Below, in pieces: positions 7,716-16,778 of a DNA stretch of 32,593 nucleotides. The stretch is from positions 1 to 32,593 of the forward strand of contig CAYYZW010000352.1 in the NCBI GenBank assembly GCA_964476375.1, given 5' to 3'. Within the stretch, counting starts at the first letter, position 1. Every line of letters begins with the position of its first letter. The DNA comes from SAT2750 sp964476375 (GTDB lineage: Bacteria > Planctomycetota > Planctomycetia > Pirellulales > Pirellulaceae). Below the pieces are notes generated by a model. It was not told where the DNA came from. It worked only from the letters and a program-made list of their open reading frames with translations, and searched no databases. Made by a program: the position numbers and the translations under genes.

Positions 7716-9467
7716 TTATCCCCTGGATGACGTGGACTGTCCTACCAGCTGCTTTAACTTCTTCCAGCTGCGCGTGTTGGCAACATCATCCATCGAGAGT
7801 CCGCCTCGACGTGCCTGCAGGACTCCATAACGCAGCACATCAAGACCCTCGATACTATGGGCATCGCTGCTTATCACGATCGGGATCCCCCGGCTCCTGG
7901 CTGCTGCACAATGGACATCATGCAGGTCAAGTCGGGCCGGGTTGGCATTGAGTTCCAGCAGCGTACCGGTCTCGGCCGCAGCCTGCATGACCGCATCCAT
8001 ATCCACCTCGTACGGTTCCCGGCGATTGACGAGCCGACCGGTGGGGTGCGCCACGATCGAGATGTGGGGGTTTGCGATGGCCCCCAGGATCCGGTCCGTA
8101 ATCTGCTCTCGTGACTGGCGCTGCCCGAAATGGACACTGGCTATCACCCAGTCCGCCTCGGCCAGCACGTCGTCCGGCAGATCCATACCGCCTGCTTCGA
8201 GGATATCGCATTCGATTCCCTTGAGAACAAGGAGCTGGCCTTCGAGCTGTTGATTCAGCTGTTCGACCTGTTTCCACTGTGCACGCAACCTCTCCGGATC
8301 CAGCCCACCGGCCACCGTCACCCGCTGGGAATGGTCGGTAATCGCGATATATTCCAGGCCGCGGTCGATTGCGGCCTGGGCCATTTCCTCCAGCGTCGCC
8401 TTGCCGTCGGTTGCCGTGGTATGCATGTGCAGATCCCCGCGGAGATCATCCTGCTTCAGCAGCGGTGGCAGGGCATCGGCCTGGGCCCACTGGAATTCCT
8501 CTCGTGCCTCGCGAAGTTCCGGTGGAAAAAGCGGGAGTCCCAGGGTGGCATAAACGTCCTTCTCATCCTTGCCCGCAATATAAGTCTCGCTCCCATCCTC
8601 CTCGATCCGGAAAACACCATACTCATTGATCTTCAGGTCCTGCTGGCGTGCCAGACCACGCAGGTGCACGTTGTGGTCCTTGGACCCGGTGAAGTATTGC
8701 AGTGCCGCTCCAAAGGATTTCTTTGGAACAACCCGCAAATCAACCTGGAGCCCGCTGGCAAGGCGAACGGACATCTTGGTCTCTCCGCGAGCAATCACGT
8801 CCCCGACCTGGGGAAACAGGGCCAGCCGGTCCATGACCTCCTCCCCCCTGGTGGAGACAACCAGGAGGTCCAGGTCGCCGACAGTTTCCCTGCCCCGGCG
8901 ATAGCTACCAGCCAGTTCCAGCCGGTCGATCGCAGGACATCCGCCGAGGTGATCTCGCAATTCCCCTGCAATACGGTCTGCCACCGACCAGTAAATACGC
9001 TGGTTTGCCGCATCAGCAATGGCAATTCCACCGAGAATCGTCTGCTCGGTCTTGGCACCAAATCCCTTCAGTTCCTGAACCTTGCCCGCCTCGCATGCCG
9101 CCTGCAGTTGCTCAAGGTTCTCAATCTGAAGCTCACGGTAGAGCATCGCGGCCTTCTTGGGTCCCATGCCGGGAACTCGCAGAATATCGAGCACCGTGGA
9201 GGGAATCTTCTCAAGCAGATCATTGAGCTGGGGAAGTTCACCACTGGTGACCAGGGTGACACACTTCTCGGCCACTCCCTTGCCAATCCCCTCGAGCGCG
9301 GTCAAGCGGCCAGGATCCTCGGCAACGATCGAGGCGATGGACTCGGAAAGATCACGGATTCGCCTGGCACCGGCCCGGTAGGCACGGATCCGGAAAGCAT
9401 TGGCTCCCTGGAATTCAAGCAGGTCGGCAAGTTGTTCCAGGACATTCGCGATCTCTGAATTGGTCAC
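7716..9467 (-). CDS. polX: DNA polymerase/3'-5' exonuclease PolX
   Basis: The 583-residue product has the bacterial family X layout. Helix-hairpin-helix repeats fill residues 1-150 (LEGIGKGVAEK and VPGMGPKKAAMLY). The nucleotidyltransferase palm follows, with GSYRRG at 187-192, D198 and D200 in GDLDLL, and a third acidic residue in QVDLRV near 243. A C-terminal PHP domain carries DLHMHTTATDG at 345-355, ITDHS near 376-380, and later HPTGR and SSDAHS metal-binding motifs. It fills short gaps in base-excision repair and has Mn-dependent exonuclease activity in characterised relatives. All catalytic motifs appear intact and the length is normal for the family. It lies between the Tat-exported TIM barrel and the TGS GTPase, all on the same strand with 12- and 29-base gaps. 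Confidence 0.93.
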   Translation of the reverse strand: MTNSEIANVLEQLADLLEFQGANAFRIRAYRAGARRIRDLSESIASIVAEDPGRLTALEGIGKGVAEKCVTLVTSGELPQLNDLLEKIPSTVLDILRVPGMGPKKAAMLYRELQIENLEQLQAACEAGKVQELKGFGAKTEQTILGGIAIADAANQRIYWSVADRIAGELRDHLGGCPAIDRLELAGSYRRGRETVGDLDLLVVSTRGEEVMDRLALFPQVGDVIARGETKMSVRLASGLQVDLRVVPKKSFGAALQYFTGSKDHNVHLRGLARQQDLKINEYGVFRIEEDGSETYIAGKDEKDVYATLGLPLFPPELREAREEFQWAQADALPPLLKQDDLRGDLHMHTTATDGKATLEEMAQAAIDRGLEYIAITDHSQRVTVAGGLDPERLRAQWKQVEQLNQQLEGQLLVLKGIECDILEAGGMDLPDDVLAEADWVIASVHFGQRQSREQITDRILGAIANPHISIVAHPTGRLVNRREPYEVDMDAVMQAAAETGTLLELNANPARLDLHDVHCAAARSRGIPIVISSDAHSIEGLDVLRYGVLQARRGGLSMDDVANTRSWKKLKQLVGQSTSSRG

Positions 9468-9496
9468 AGGGTCTCCCTTCCCATGTCGGATGGATA

Positions 9497-10414
9497 CTAG
9501 GCAAAAGCATCCCGCAGCTTTTCAAGGTATCGCTCCGACTCCGTTCGCGGATCTCCATTTTCCTCGTATTCCAGGACGATGTAACCGCGGTACCTGGATG
9601 CCCGGAGTATATCGGCCAGCCGCTTGAAATCGGCGGGCTGTTTTTTCTTGTCCGGACCGGAGACAACGACCTTGACCTGGACATTCATGGCATAGGGAGC
9701 GATCTGCTCCAGTTCTCCGTAGACATCCTCGGAGTGAAAATTTCCGGTATCCAGGTTGACACCAAACCAGGGACTCTTGACATCCCTCACCAGTGCCAGC
9801 AGGCCCGCCGCGGTACTGGTCGGCCCACCGTGGTTCTCCAGGGCCAGGTGGACTCCATGCGTGCCGGCATATTCACTGCACTCCTGCATCCCCTCGACCA
9901 TCAGGGCATGGGTCTTCTCGGCAGGCTGGCCCGGTTTTGGATGGCCGGCAAAGATGCGTATCACCGGAGCTCCAAGCATCTCGGCATGGTCCACCCAGGC
10001 CTTCACATGGTCAATCTGTTTTTGACGGTCGGGATGGTCCACTGGAAATCCGAAGTCGTTGCCAACGGCCGTTCCCGAGACGTCCAGCCCGAGCAAGAAA
10101 CAATGGTGCTTGAGCCGGCGAAGATAGTCCGGCGTGACTTCCGCTGGAAAGTAATAGGACGTCAACTCGGTCCCTTCCAGCCCGAAACGCGCACAATCAT
10201 CGACAAAATCAAACATCGTCAATTTGGCAGGATTGCCCTGAAGGACGCTCCGGTAACTATAGGCTGCCAGGCTGAACTTGAACTTGGCAGACCCGTTCCG
10301 TTCCACCGGTTCGATCCCCATGCTGTGGTCGGGTGTACCGGAGACCATGGCAGAGGCCAGGCCCAGTGAGCCTGCCTGCAAAAAATGTCGCCGATTCGGT
10401 AAAGTCATTTTCAT
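9497..10414 (-). CDS. Tat-exported sugar phosphate isomerase/epimerase-like TIM barrel
   Basis: The 305-residue protein starts with a twin-arginine signal (N-RR-HFLQAG with R8 and R9, then SLGLASAMVSG). The mature part is a xylose-isomerase-like TIM barrel: FSLAAYSYR at the start of the barrel, FVDDCARFGLEGTEL, VIRIFAGHPKP, LALENHGG near residue 190, and GVNLDTGNF and IVLEYEENGDP near the end. These motifs supply the Glu/Asp/His metal ligands of the superfamily. Such exported enzymes are greatly expanded in planctomycetes and are thought to act on sugars from polysaccharide breakdown; the substrate here cannot be read from sequence. It is the first gene of a probable minus-strand transcript with polX and the GTPase. 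Confidence 0.85.
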   Translation of the reverse strand: MKMTLPNRRHFLQAGSLGLASAMVSGTPDHSMGIEPVERNGSAKFKFSLAAYSYRSVLQGNPAKLTMFDFVDDCARFGLEGTELTSYYFPAEVTPDYLRRLKHHCFLLGLDVSGTAVGNDFGFPVDHPDRQKQIDHVKAWVDHAEMLGAPVIRIFAGHPKPGQPAEKTHALMVEGMQECSEYAGTHGVHLALENHGGPTSTAAGLLALVRDVKSPWFGVNLDTGNFHSEDVYGELEQIAPYAMNVQVKVVVSGPDKKKQPADFKRLADILRASRYRGYIVLEYEENGDPRTESERYLEKLRDAFA

Positions 10415-10633
10415 TATCCATCACTCCCGGAATGTGCTTGAATTACCTTTCCACTCGATTCCCTGAAGGTCTGTATTCTCCTGTCCCATGTCACTGGCTG
10501 CAAGCAGGAGGGGTGGGCTGTTACGATTCGTCTTGACCCAGTTCCACCGTCGTGAGAAACTCCGCACCGCAGGCACCTGCTCCGACCTGATGCCACTCGG
10601 CGCCTAGTTCTTTCAACATGGAAGTTGAAGTTG

Positions 10634-11281
10634 ATGGTACGACAATCCCTTCACGGCTCATTGCTCGTTTTCGCCGCTCTTCTCGTGCTGTCTGGTTGCC
10701 AGAAGCCACCCGATTCCCTGGTGGACGAACTGAAGGAACCGGACCAGCCAGATTCCGCGGTGGGCAACAACGATGCGACAACCGTGGCAGAATCCATTGT
10801 CACGCAGGTAGATATTTCTGCCGATGCCAGTCCGCAGCAGGTGGTGGAGCGGTTTCTACGGGCGCTGCAGGAGGGCGATGAGCAGGTGGTTGGTGGTCTT
10901 TTGACAACCCAGGCCCGCCAGGCCACTCAACAGCACAACCTGGTGGTCCGTCCACCGGGGACCCAGTCCGCCAGCTTCCAGGTCGGCACTTCGGAAAATG
11001 TCGATGGAGGTGCTTATGTCAATTGTATCTGGACCGAGTCGGTCGGGGGCGGTGTGAACGAGTCCTTTGAAATCATCTGGGTACTGAGAAACCAGAATGA
11101 TGGCTGGCGAATCGTCGGCATGGCAACCCAGGTCCTTCCCAACGAGCGTCCCACCTTCCTGAACTTCGAGGAACCACTGGAGATGCTCAGTAAATGGCGA
11201 AAGATCGACGATACGATGTCAGGTCGTCCCTCGAGCCAGACTCGCACTGCAACGAATCCCGCCAACCAGCTGCAGCGCTAG
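10634..11281 (+). CDS. lipoprotein of unknown function
   Basis: The 215-residue protein has a lipoprotein signal peptide: MVRQSLHGS, hydrophobic LLVFAALLV, and lipobox LSGC with the acylated cysteine at residue 22. After a linker rich in Asp, Glu and Pro, the segment ASPQQVVERFLRALQEGDEQVVGGLLT resembles the first helices of NTF2/SnoaL-like or DUF4878-type folds, followed by beta strands up to VLRNQNDGWRIVGMATQV. No catalytic residues can be assigned. The ATG at 10634 is preferred over TTG at 10625 because GGAAG at 10620-10624 is at proper spacing. It is divergent from the TIM-barrel gene and convergent with acs, whose stop is 8 bases away. Confidence 0.75.
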   Translation: MVRQSLHGSLLVFAALLVLSGCQKPPDSLVDELKEPDQPDSAVGNNDATTVAESIVTQVDISADASPQQVVERFLRALQEGDEQVVGGLLTTQARQATQQHNLVVRPPGTQSASFQVGTSENVDGGAYVNCIWTESVGGGVNESFEIIWVLRNQNDGWRIVGMATQVLPNERPTFLNFEEPLEMLSKWRKIDDTMSGRPSSQTRTATNPANQLQR

Positions 11282-11289
11282 GCGGAGAT

Positions 11290-13251
11290 TCAATCTTCGT
11301 CTTCGCGAAGGTTGGCGATCACCGAGTAATCTTCCAGCGTGCTGGTGTCTCCGACATCTTCACGGCCCTCGGCAATATCCCGCAGTAGCCGACGCATGAT
11401 CTTGCCGCTGCGTGTCTTGGGAAGCGCCGAGGTAAAGCGGATATCATCGGGCTGGGCAAGGGCCCCAATCTCCTTGCGCACATGCTGCTTGAGTTCCGCA
11501 CGCAACTCCTCGCTTGGCTCGGCATTAACCGGGGTGACAAAGACAGCAATCGCCTGGCCCTTGATTTCATCGGCCCGTCCAATAGCCGCCGCCTCGGCAA
11601 TGTTCGGGTGGCTGACCAGGGCACTCTCCACCTCGATCGTACTCAGTCGATGGCCAGAGACATTGATCACGTCGTCAATACGGCCCATGATCCAGTAGTA
11701 GCCGTCCTCGTCGATGCGGGCGTTATCACCAGCCAGGTACTTGCCCGGCACCTTGCTCCAGTACTGCTCCCGGAAACGCTCGTCATCCCCCCAGATTCCT
11801 CGCAACATGCCCGGCCAGGGATGGGTCATCACCAGCCAGCCACCGTTGTTGGTATCGACCTCGGCCCCTGTCTCGTCAACGATCTGCGGAAGGATTCCGG
11901 GTAGCGGCTTGGTGCAACTGCCAGGCTTGGTTGGAATCGCAGCGGGTAGTGGCGACAGCATGATGCCCCCGGGCTCGGTTTGCCACCAGGTATCGACAAT
12001 CGGACAGCGTTCCTTGCCAATCATGCGGTGATACCAGATCCAGGCCTCCGGGTTGATTCCTTCGCCGACCGTACCGAGGAGCCGCAAGCTGGAAAGATCG
12101 TGCTTTTCTACCTGCTCGTCACCCCACTTGATGAAAGCACGGATGGCCGTGGGAGCCGTATAGAGAATGGTTACCTTGTGTCGTTCGACGAGGTCCCAGA
12201 ACCGGTTCTCAGCAGGATAATTCGGGGCCCCCTCATACATCATCACCCTGGCCCCGGCTGAAAGCGGGCCATAGACCACGTAGCTGTGACCGGTGATCCA
12301 GCCACAGTCGGCCGTGCACCAGAAAATATCGTCATCCCGGTGGTCAAAGACCCACTGGAACGATTTCTTGGCGTAGAGATTATAGCCCGCCGTGGTATGC
12401 ATGATCCCCTTGGGCTTCCCGGTCGAACCGCTGGTGTAGAGGATGAACAGGGGTGTCTCACTATCGAGCGGTTCGGCAGGACAATCGTCCGATGCCTGCT
12501 CGATCAGCTCGTGCCACCAGAAATCACGCCCCTCCTGCATCGTCACCTCGTTCTCGGTCCGGCGAAGGACAATGCATTTTTCCACGCTGGGAGATTTTTC
12601 CAGCGCATCGTCGACGATCGTCTTGAGCTCCAGCACCTTGCCGCGTCGCCAGGCACCATCGGAGGTCAACTGCAGCTTGGCCTGGGCATCGTTGTTGCGG
12701 TCCGCAATCGAGACATCGGAGAAGCCGGCAAAAATAACCGAGTGGATTGCCCCCACGCGGGCGCATGCCAGCATCGCGATAGCCAGTTCGGGAACCATCG
12801 GCATGTAGATCGAGACCACGTCCCCCAGACCGATCCCCAGGTTCTTTAAGACGTTGGCAAACCGGCAGACCTCCGCATGCAACTGCCGGTAGGTCAGCGT
12901 TCGAATCTCATCCTCCGGTTCCCCTTCCCAGATGATCGCGGTCTGGTCGGCACGCTCGGTCTCCAGGTGCGCATCCAGGCAGTTGTAGGAGGCATTCGTC
13001 TTGCCTCCCACAAACCAGCTGGCAACCGGTTCATCCCATTGCAGCACGGTCTCGAAATCCTTGAACCAGTGAAGCTCCTGACGAGCGAGGTCACCCCAGA
13101 ATGCCTCCGGATCCTGGCGGGCCTGCTCATACAACTCCTCGTAGGCTGCCATCGATCCAATCTGTGCCCCGGAAACGAATTCCTCGCTGGGAGGAAAAAG
13201 GCGGGATTCCTGCATCACATTATCAATCTGGCCGCCGGCATTCTCGGACAT
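11290..13251 (-). CDS. acs: acetyl-coenzyme A synthetase
   Basis: This 653-residue enzyme activates acetate to acetyl-CoA with ATP through an acetyl-AMP intermediate. It shows the AMP-binding signature YTSGSTGKPKG at 272-282, SVIFAGFSDVSIADR near 171, GWITGHSYVVYGPL, the DTWWQTE acyl-pocket motif, the GDNARIDEDGYYWIMGRIDDVINVSGHR hinge region, and PKTRSGKIMRR at the C-terminus with the lysine that is acetylated in regulated relatives. Length is typical of Acs. One oddity is WWQTEPGG, where most Acs sequences I recall have WWQTETGG. The start at 13251 has only a weak ribosome-binding site. It may be transcribed separately from the glycan genes, 124 bases upstream on the same strand. Confidence 0.95.
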   Translation of the reverse strand: MSENAGGQIDNVMQESRLFPPSEEFVSGAQIGSMAAYEELYEQARQDPEAFWGDLARQELHWFKDFETVLQWDEPVASWFVGGKTNASYNCLDAHLETERADQTAIIWEGEPEDEIRTLTYRQLHAEVCRFANVLKNLGIGLGDVVSIYMPMVPELAIAMLACARVGAIHSVIFAGFSDVSIADRNNDAQAKLQLTSDGAWRRGKVLELKTIVDDALEKSPSVEKCIVLRRTENEVTMQEGRDFWWHELIEQASDDCPAEPLDSETPLFILYTSGSTGKPKGIMHTTAGYNLYAKKSFQWVFDHRDDDIFWCTADCGWITGHSYVVYGPLSAGARVMMYEGAPNYPAENRFWDLVERHKVTILYTAPTAIRAFIKWGDEQVEKHDLSSLRLLGTVGEGINPEAWIWYHRMIGKERCPIVDTWWQTEPGGIMLSPLPAAIPTKPGSCTKPLPGILPQIVDETGAEVDTNNGGWLVMTHPWPGMLRGIWGDDERFREQYWSKVPGKYLAGDNARIDEDGYYWIMGRIDDVINVSGHRLSTIEVESALVSHPNIAEAAAIGRADEIKGQAIAVFVTPVNAEPSEELRAELKQHVRKEIGALAQPDDIRFTSALPKTRSGKIMRRLLRDIAEGREDVGDTSTLEDYSVIANLREDED

Positions 13252-13375
13252 GTCCTACTACCTCACGTGTTGAAGTGACCACGACTGGCCCACCACGGGA
13301 CAGGGCACAGCGATTTAACATAACGGCGCCCCGGAGGAAACTCAATTCAACAGGTGAATATGGACAGCGACTGCG

Positions 13376-14140
13376 TCAAATCTGGAACCAGTTACAGATT
13401 CCAAGTCGCACCAGCATGGCCAGCGATCGAATTGCTTCCCGGAGGCTGAGCTTGGATCGTCCCTCCGTCCGGTCGACAAACACGATCGGCACTTCCACCA
13501 TGCGTGCCCGACAGCGTTTCAGGTGCCAGAGTATTTCCTCCAGCAGGGCAAAACCACGGGCGCGCAGCCGCGTGAGGTCCACGCGGCCGAGCTCGCTGAC
13601 CCGGTAGCACCGATAGCAGCCACTGGCATCCCGAACACGGAGCCCCAGGAGCAGGCGAGCGGCCCGGTTCACCCAGCGACTCATGAAGCGTCGTCGCCAG
13701 GACCAGCCCTCGATACCGCCGCCGGGAACATAACGCGAACCGATGGCAAGATCATAGCCCCTGTCGATGCTGGAAAGCAGGCTCGGCAGGTGACGTGGAG
13801 AATGGCTGAAATCCGCATCCATGGTAATCAACCGGTCATACTGATGACGCACGGCATAGGTAAACTCTTCCAGGATGGCGGATCCAAGGCCAAGCTTGCC
13901 TGCCCGGTGAATGGCCTGGAATCGAGGGTCCTGCTGTTGCTGGTGCCGGCACCAGTCTCCTGTCCCATCCGGTGAATTGTCATCCACGACCAGGATGTCT
14001 GCATCCGGTAACTGCCGTCGAATCTCCTTTACCAGGCCGGGCAAGTTCTCGATCTCGTTGAAGGTCGCCATGGCAACCAGGATCCGCAGGGGTGGATTAC
14101 CGGTCACTCGAGTCATCTTGTCAGCCATGGCAACATTCAT
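13376..14140 (-). CDS. polyprenol monophosphomannose synthase-like family 2 glycosyltransferase
   Basis: This is a GT2 enzyme of the dolichol/polyprenol-phosphate mannosyltransferase type, about 254 residues, with no C-terminal membrane domain. Landmarks are ILVAMATFNEIENL, VDDNSPDGTGDW, the metal-binding MDADFSHSP, GSRYVPGG, the SGCYRCYR acceptor-side motif, and DRTEGRSKLSLREA near the C-terminus. It probably transfers a sugar from GDP- or UDP-sugar to a polyprenyl phosphate at the membrane face, supplying glycosylation or surface polysaccharide. Several starts are possible (GTG 14173, ATG 14140, 14128, 14116); none has a strong ribosome-binding site, and 14140 is a compromise. It follows the epimerase gene by about 65 bases and likely shares its transcript. 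Confidence 0.88.
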   Translation of the reverse strand: MNVAMADKMTRVTGNPPLRILVAMATFNEIENLPGLVKEIRRQLPDADILVVDDNSPDGTGDWCRHQQQQDPRFQAIHRAGKLGLGSAILEEFTYAVRHQYDRLITMDADFSHSPRHLPSLLSSIDRGYDLAIGSRYVPGGGIEGWSWRRRFMSRWVNRAARLLLGLRVRDASGCYRCYRVSELGRVDLTRLRARGFALLEEILWHLKRCRARMVEVPIVFVDRTEGRSKLSLREAIRSLAMLVRLGICNWFQI

Positions 14141-14205
14141 CGTACGTGTCTCGTGGCGCCGGCGGGAAAGCACCGAAGCCGGCTGCTCCCTGCCAGGCCA
14201 GGTCC

Positions 14206-15138
14206 CTAGCAGCCGCGATAATACTCGATCGCGGGAGAAAGCCCTTCGGCAAGGCTGGTCAGTGGCTGGTATCCCAGAACCTCCACCGCCCGGCTAATAT
14301 CCGCACGGCTGTGTCGAACATCCCCGCTCCGGGGTGGATCATGGCGGGGCTCCATCGACTGGTCAAGTAAATTGCGAAGCTGGTCCAGTAATTCCAGCAG
14401 GGATGTACTGGTTCCATTGGCGATATTGAAAATCCCACCGGCAGCATCCCTGGCGCCTGCTGCCAGCAGGTTGGCGTGCACAACATTCTCCACGTAGGTG
14501 AAATCCCTGGTCTGTGTGCCATCCCCGTAGATGACCGGCGAGTCCCCACGGAGCATCGCCATGATAAATGCAGGAATCACTGCCGCATACTCACTCGCTG
14601 GATCCTGGCGAGGCCCAAAGACGTTGAAATAACGGAGAGAGACTGTTTCCAGGCCATAGCTGTGATAGAAAGCCTGGCAGTAGTGTTCTGCCCCCAGTTT
14701 GGCGGCCGCATAGGGCGACTCCGGAGCAGGCAGGTCGCTCTCGGATTGCAGCTGGTCGTTCCGGTTCCCGTAAATACTGCTGGAGGACGCTAGGATGAAA
14801 CGGCGGACTCCCTGCTGACGGGATGCGTCGAGCATGTGCAGGGTTCCAGACAGGCAGGCCTGGTGGGTGTTGTCCGGGGCGGCAAGGCTGGCAGGTACCG
14901 ATGCCAGGGCAGCCAGATGAAAGACGACCTCGACGCCATCGACTGCCTGACGGCATGCTGAAACATCCTGAACATCGCCAGTCATCAATTCATACTGGCC
15001 ATCGACTGCCGACAGATTATCGAGCCTGCCGCTGCTGAGATTATCCAGAATACGAACCTCGGTGCCCTGCTCAAGCAGGGCCTGGACGAGATGCGACCCG
15101 ATAAAACCGGCACCCCCTGTGACGAGATAAATGGTCAT
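14206..15138 (-). CDS. NAD-dependent sugar-nucleotide epimerase/dehydratase (extended SDR)
   Basis: The 310-residue protein opens with MTIYLVTGGAGFIGSHLV, the Rossmann GxxGxxG motif at residues 8-14. The catalytic set is present: serine run ASSSSIYG near 117-124 and SPYAAAKLGAE with Y143 and K147. The motif RYFNVFGPRQDP and a later DGTQTRDFTYVENVV are typical of UDP-glucose 4-epimerase-like or GDP/dTDP-sugar enzymes. The exact substrate cannot be read. The start at 15138 is chosen because the Rossmann strand begins there; an in-frame ATG at 15183 adds residues that do not fit. Its neighbours, a polyprenol-phosphate glycosyltransferase and an ExeA-like ATPase, suggest a role in cell-surface glycan assembly. 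Confidence 0.9.
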   Translation of the reverse strand: MTIYLVTGGAGFIGSHLVQALLEQGTEVRILDNLSSGRLDNLSAVDGQYELMTGDVQDVSACRQAVDGVEVVFHLAALASVPASLAAPDNTHQACLSGTLHMLDASRQQGVRRFILASSSSIYGNRNDQLQSESDLPAPESPYAAAKLGAEHYCQAFYHSYGLETVSLRYFNVFGPRQDPASEYAAVIPAFIMAMLRGDSPVIYGDGTQTRDFTYVENVVHANLLAAGARDAAGGIFNIANGTSTSLLELLDQLRNLLDQSMEPRHDPPRSGDVRHSRADISRAVEVLGYQPLTSLAEGLSPAIEYYRGC

Positions 15139-15192
15139 ACCAGGACAGCTCCGGGATGGAAGAACCGGGATCGGGAAAACCACGCAGGCAGG

Positions 15193-16494
15193 TTAGTCCG
15201 TCTGCCGTAATCGATCAAACAACTCCCGGTAAAGTCGTAAATGCGGCTTGCCCACTTCTTCGGATTCATCGTGCACCGAGAGATGCTGCTCGTTCTTTAC
15301 GACAATCATGTCACGATCATCTGCCGGGAGTGCCGATTCTGTTTCCTCGGCTTGACTCTCCACGGGATCGGAAAAGGCCGGGGGTATCCAGTCGACAGGC
15401 TCTGCCACCAAGTGCTTCCCATCCGCCTGGTCCGCCTCGGGAAATCGCGGTTCCTCGATGACAGCGGGTTCGGTTTCCTCCAGCGAATCATGGGTTTCCA
15501 CGTCGATGGATTCCGTACGTGGCTGCTCCATCCCTGGTTCATCCTCCAGGACACCAAACTGGACCGTGGCACAATCCTCCGCGGTTTCGGATGGCTGGGA
15601 ATCGAAGCTGGAATCGTCCAGTTCACCAAATTCCACCATCTCACCCGGTGCCGTGCCTTCGGCAGGATCCAGGCGGACGGGGACGGGAAGCTGTTGCAGG
15701 TCGGCCCAGGCAATCTCCATCTGTTCCGCTTCCAGGCAGCTGCACTGGGCCTCTGCCGCCAAGAGCAAGGCGTGATCACAGAGCTGGTTGATGAGTCGAG
15801 GAACCCCGTCGGTCAACTCGTAGAGGCTGATCAATGCCTCGGGGCTAAAAAGTTCTGATGTCTCTCCACCCACCCGATCCACATGGGCCTGGACGTAACG
15901 AACGGTCTCATCCCGCTTGAGAGATCGCACGTAGCAGCGGCATGCCAGCCGCTGGTTAAAGGAGTCCATGCGGGGCTCGGTAAACTGCTCCTCCAGCCGC
16001 GAACTGCCCGAAAGGACCAGCTGCACGCGCGAGCGTCCCTCGGCGATGTAGTTGGTGAGCATGCGGAGCTCTTCCAGCAGTGGCAGGGATAACCGGTCTG
16101 CTTCATCACCAACAATCCCCATCCCCCTGGGGTATTCCCCGGTGGCGCGAAGAAGGCGACGCAGGGCGATTCGCAGGGCACCCTCGGAGGTTTCCATCCA
16201 GGGCTGGTCAAGTTCAAACAGGATATGTTGCAAGAGAGCCCGGCGAGTACAAAGAAGACTACTCTCGAGGAAAACAAGCTGGTGGCTTTCACGGAAATGG
16301 TCGGCCAGCAGATGACAGAGAAGTGACTTTCCACACCCGGTGGGGCCGACCAGTAATCCCGGGCCCTCCGAACGTTCCATGGCGCGAACCAGCGATGTGC
16401 GGGCTATCTCCATAGGTTCCACGGCGACGTAACAGTCGACCCGGGGTGCTGCCTGGAAAGGCCGGTCACTGAACTTGAAAAACTCCTGGTACAT
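15193..16494 (-). CDS. ExeA-like AAA ATPase with acidic C-terminal extension
   Basis: This 433-residue protein begins with MYQEFFKFSDRPFQAAPR, the characteristic start of ExeA/GspA-type ATPases. It has Walker A GPTGCGKS at 50-57, a Walker B-like IVGDEAD near 127-133, the sensor LVLSGSSRLEEQF, an FNQRLACRC arginine segment, and a winged-helix-like lid with LTDGVPRLINQLCDHAL. From about residue 270 the chain is acidic and low-complexity (many Glu, Asp, Pro), which ExeA lacks. No peptidoglycan-binding domain or transmembrane segment is visible. The start at 16494 has AGGGA at suitable spacing. ExeA energises assembly of type II secretion or related envelope machinery; here no secretion genes are adjacent, only glycan genes downstream. 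Confidence 0.82.
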   Translation of the reverse strand: MYQEFFKFSDRPFQAAPRVDCYVAVEPMEIARTSLVRAMERSEGPGLLVGPTGCGKSLLCHLLADHFRESHQLVFLESSLLCTRRALLQHILFELDQPWMETSEGALRIALRRLLRATGEYPRGMGIVGDEADRLSLPLLEELRMLTNYIAEGRSRVQLVLSGSSRLEEQFTEPRMDSFNQRLACRCYVRSLKRDETVRYVQAHVDRVGGETSELFSPEALISLYELTDGVPRLINQLCDHALLLAAEAQCSCLEAEQMEIAWADLQQLPVPVRLDPAEGTAPGEMVEFGELDDSSFDSQPSETAEDCATVQFGVLEDEPGMEQPRTESIDVETHDSLEETEPAVIEEPRFPEADQADGKHLVAEPVDWIPPAFSDPVESQAEETESALPADDRDMIVVKNEQHLSVHDESEEVGKPHLRLYRELFDRLRQTD

Positions 16495-16778
16495 CACACC
16501 ATTCCCTAATGACCTGGTGCCGTGCCGACCAACCGTCAGATCGGCGCGCATCGCGAAACAACCCCTGATGTGGTTCCCATCGGCATCTCACGCCGGATAG
16601 CTTCAACCAGCTCATGAGGATTTTCCCTGCCTCCGGGACAGACTCAACGGGGTTGGCAAAATGGGGGGGCAAGGAAGTGAGGGCAAGGGAACGTTGTTCG
16701 CACATGGCTGATATCCGGGTTCCGGTAAAATCCCTTAGAATGGGCGGCAGTGGAAAGACCAGGCAGGAGTCATCCGAC

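Noticed and set aside
8130..9458. 442-codon plus-strand frame opposite polX
   Set aside because: The polX motifs on the minus strand are complete; the opposite frame has no domain and is a codon-bias shadow.
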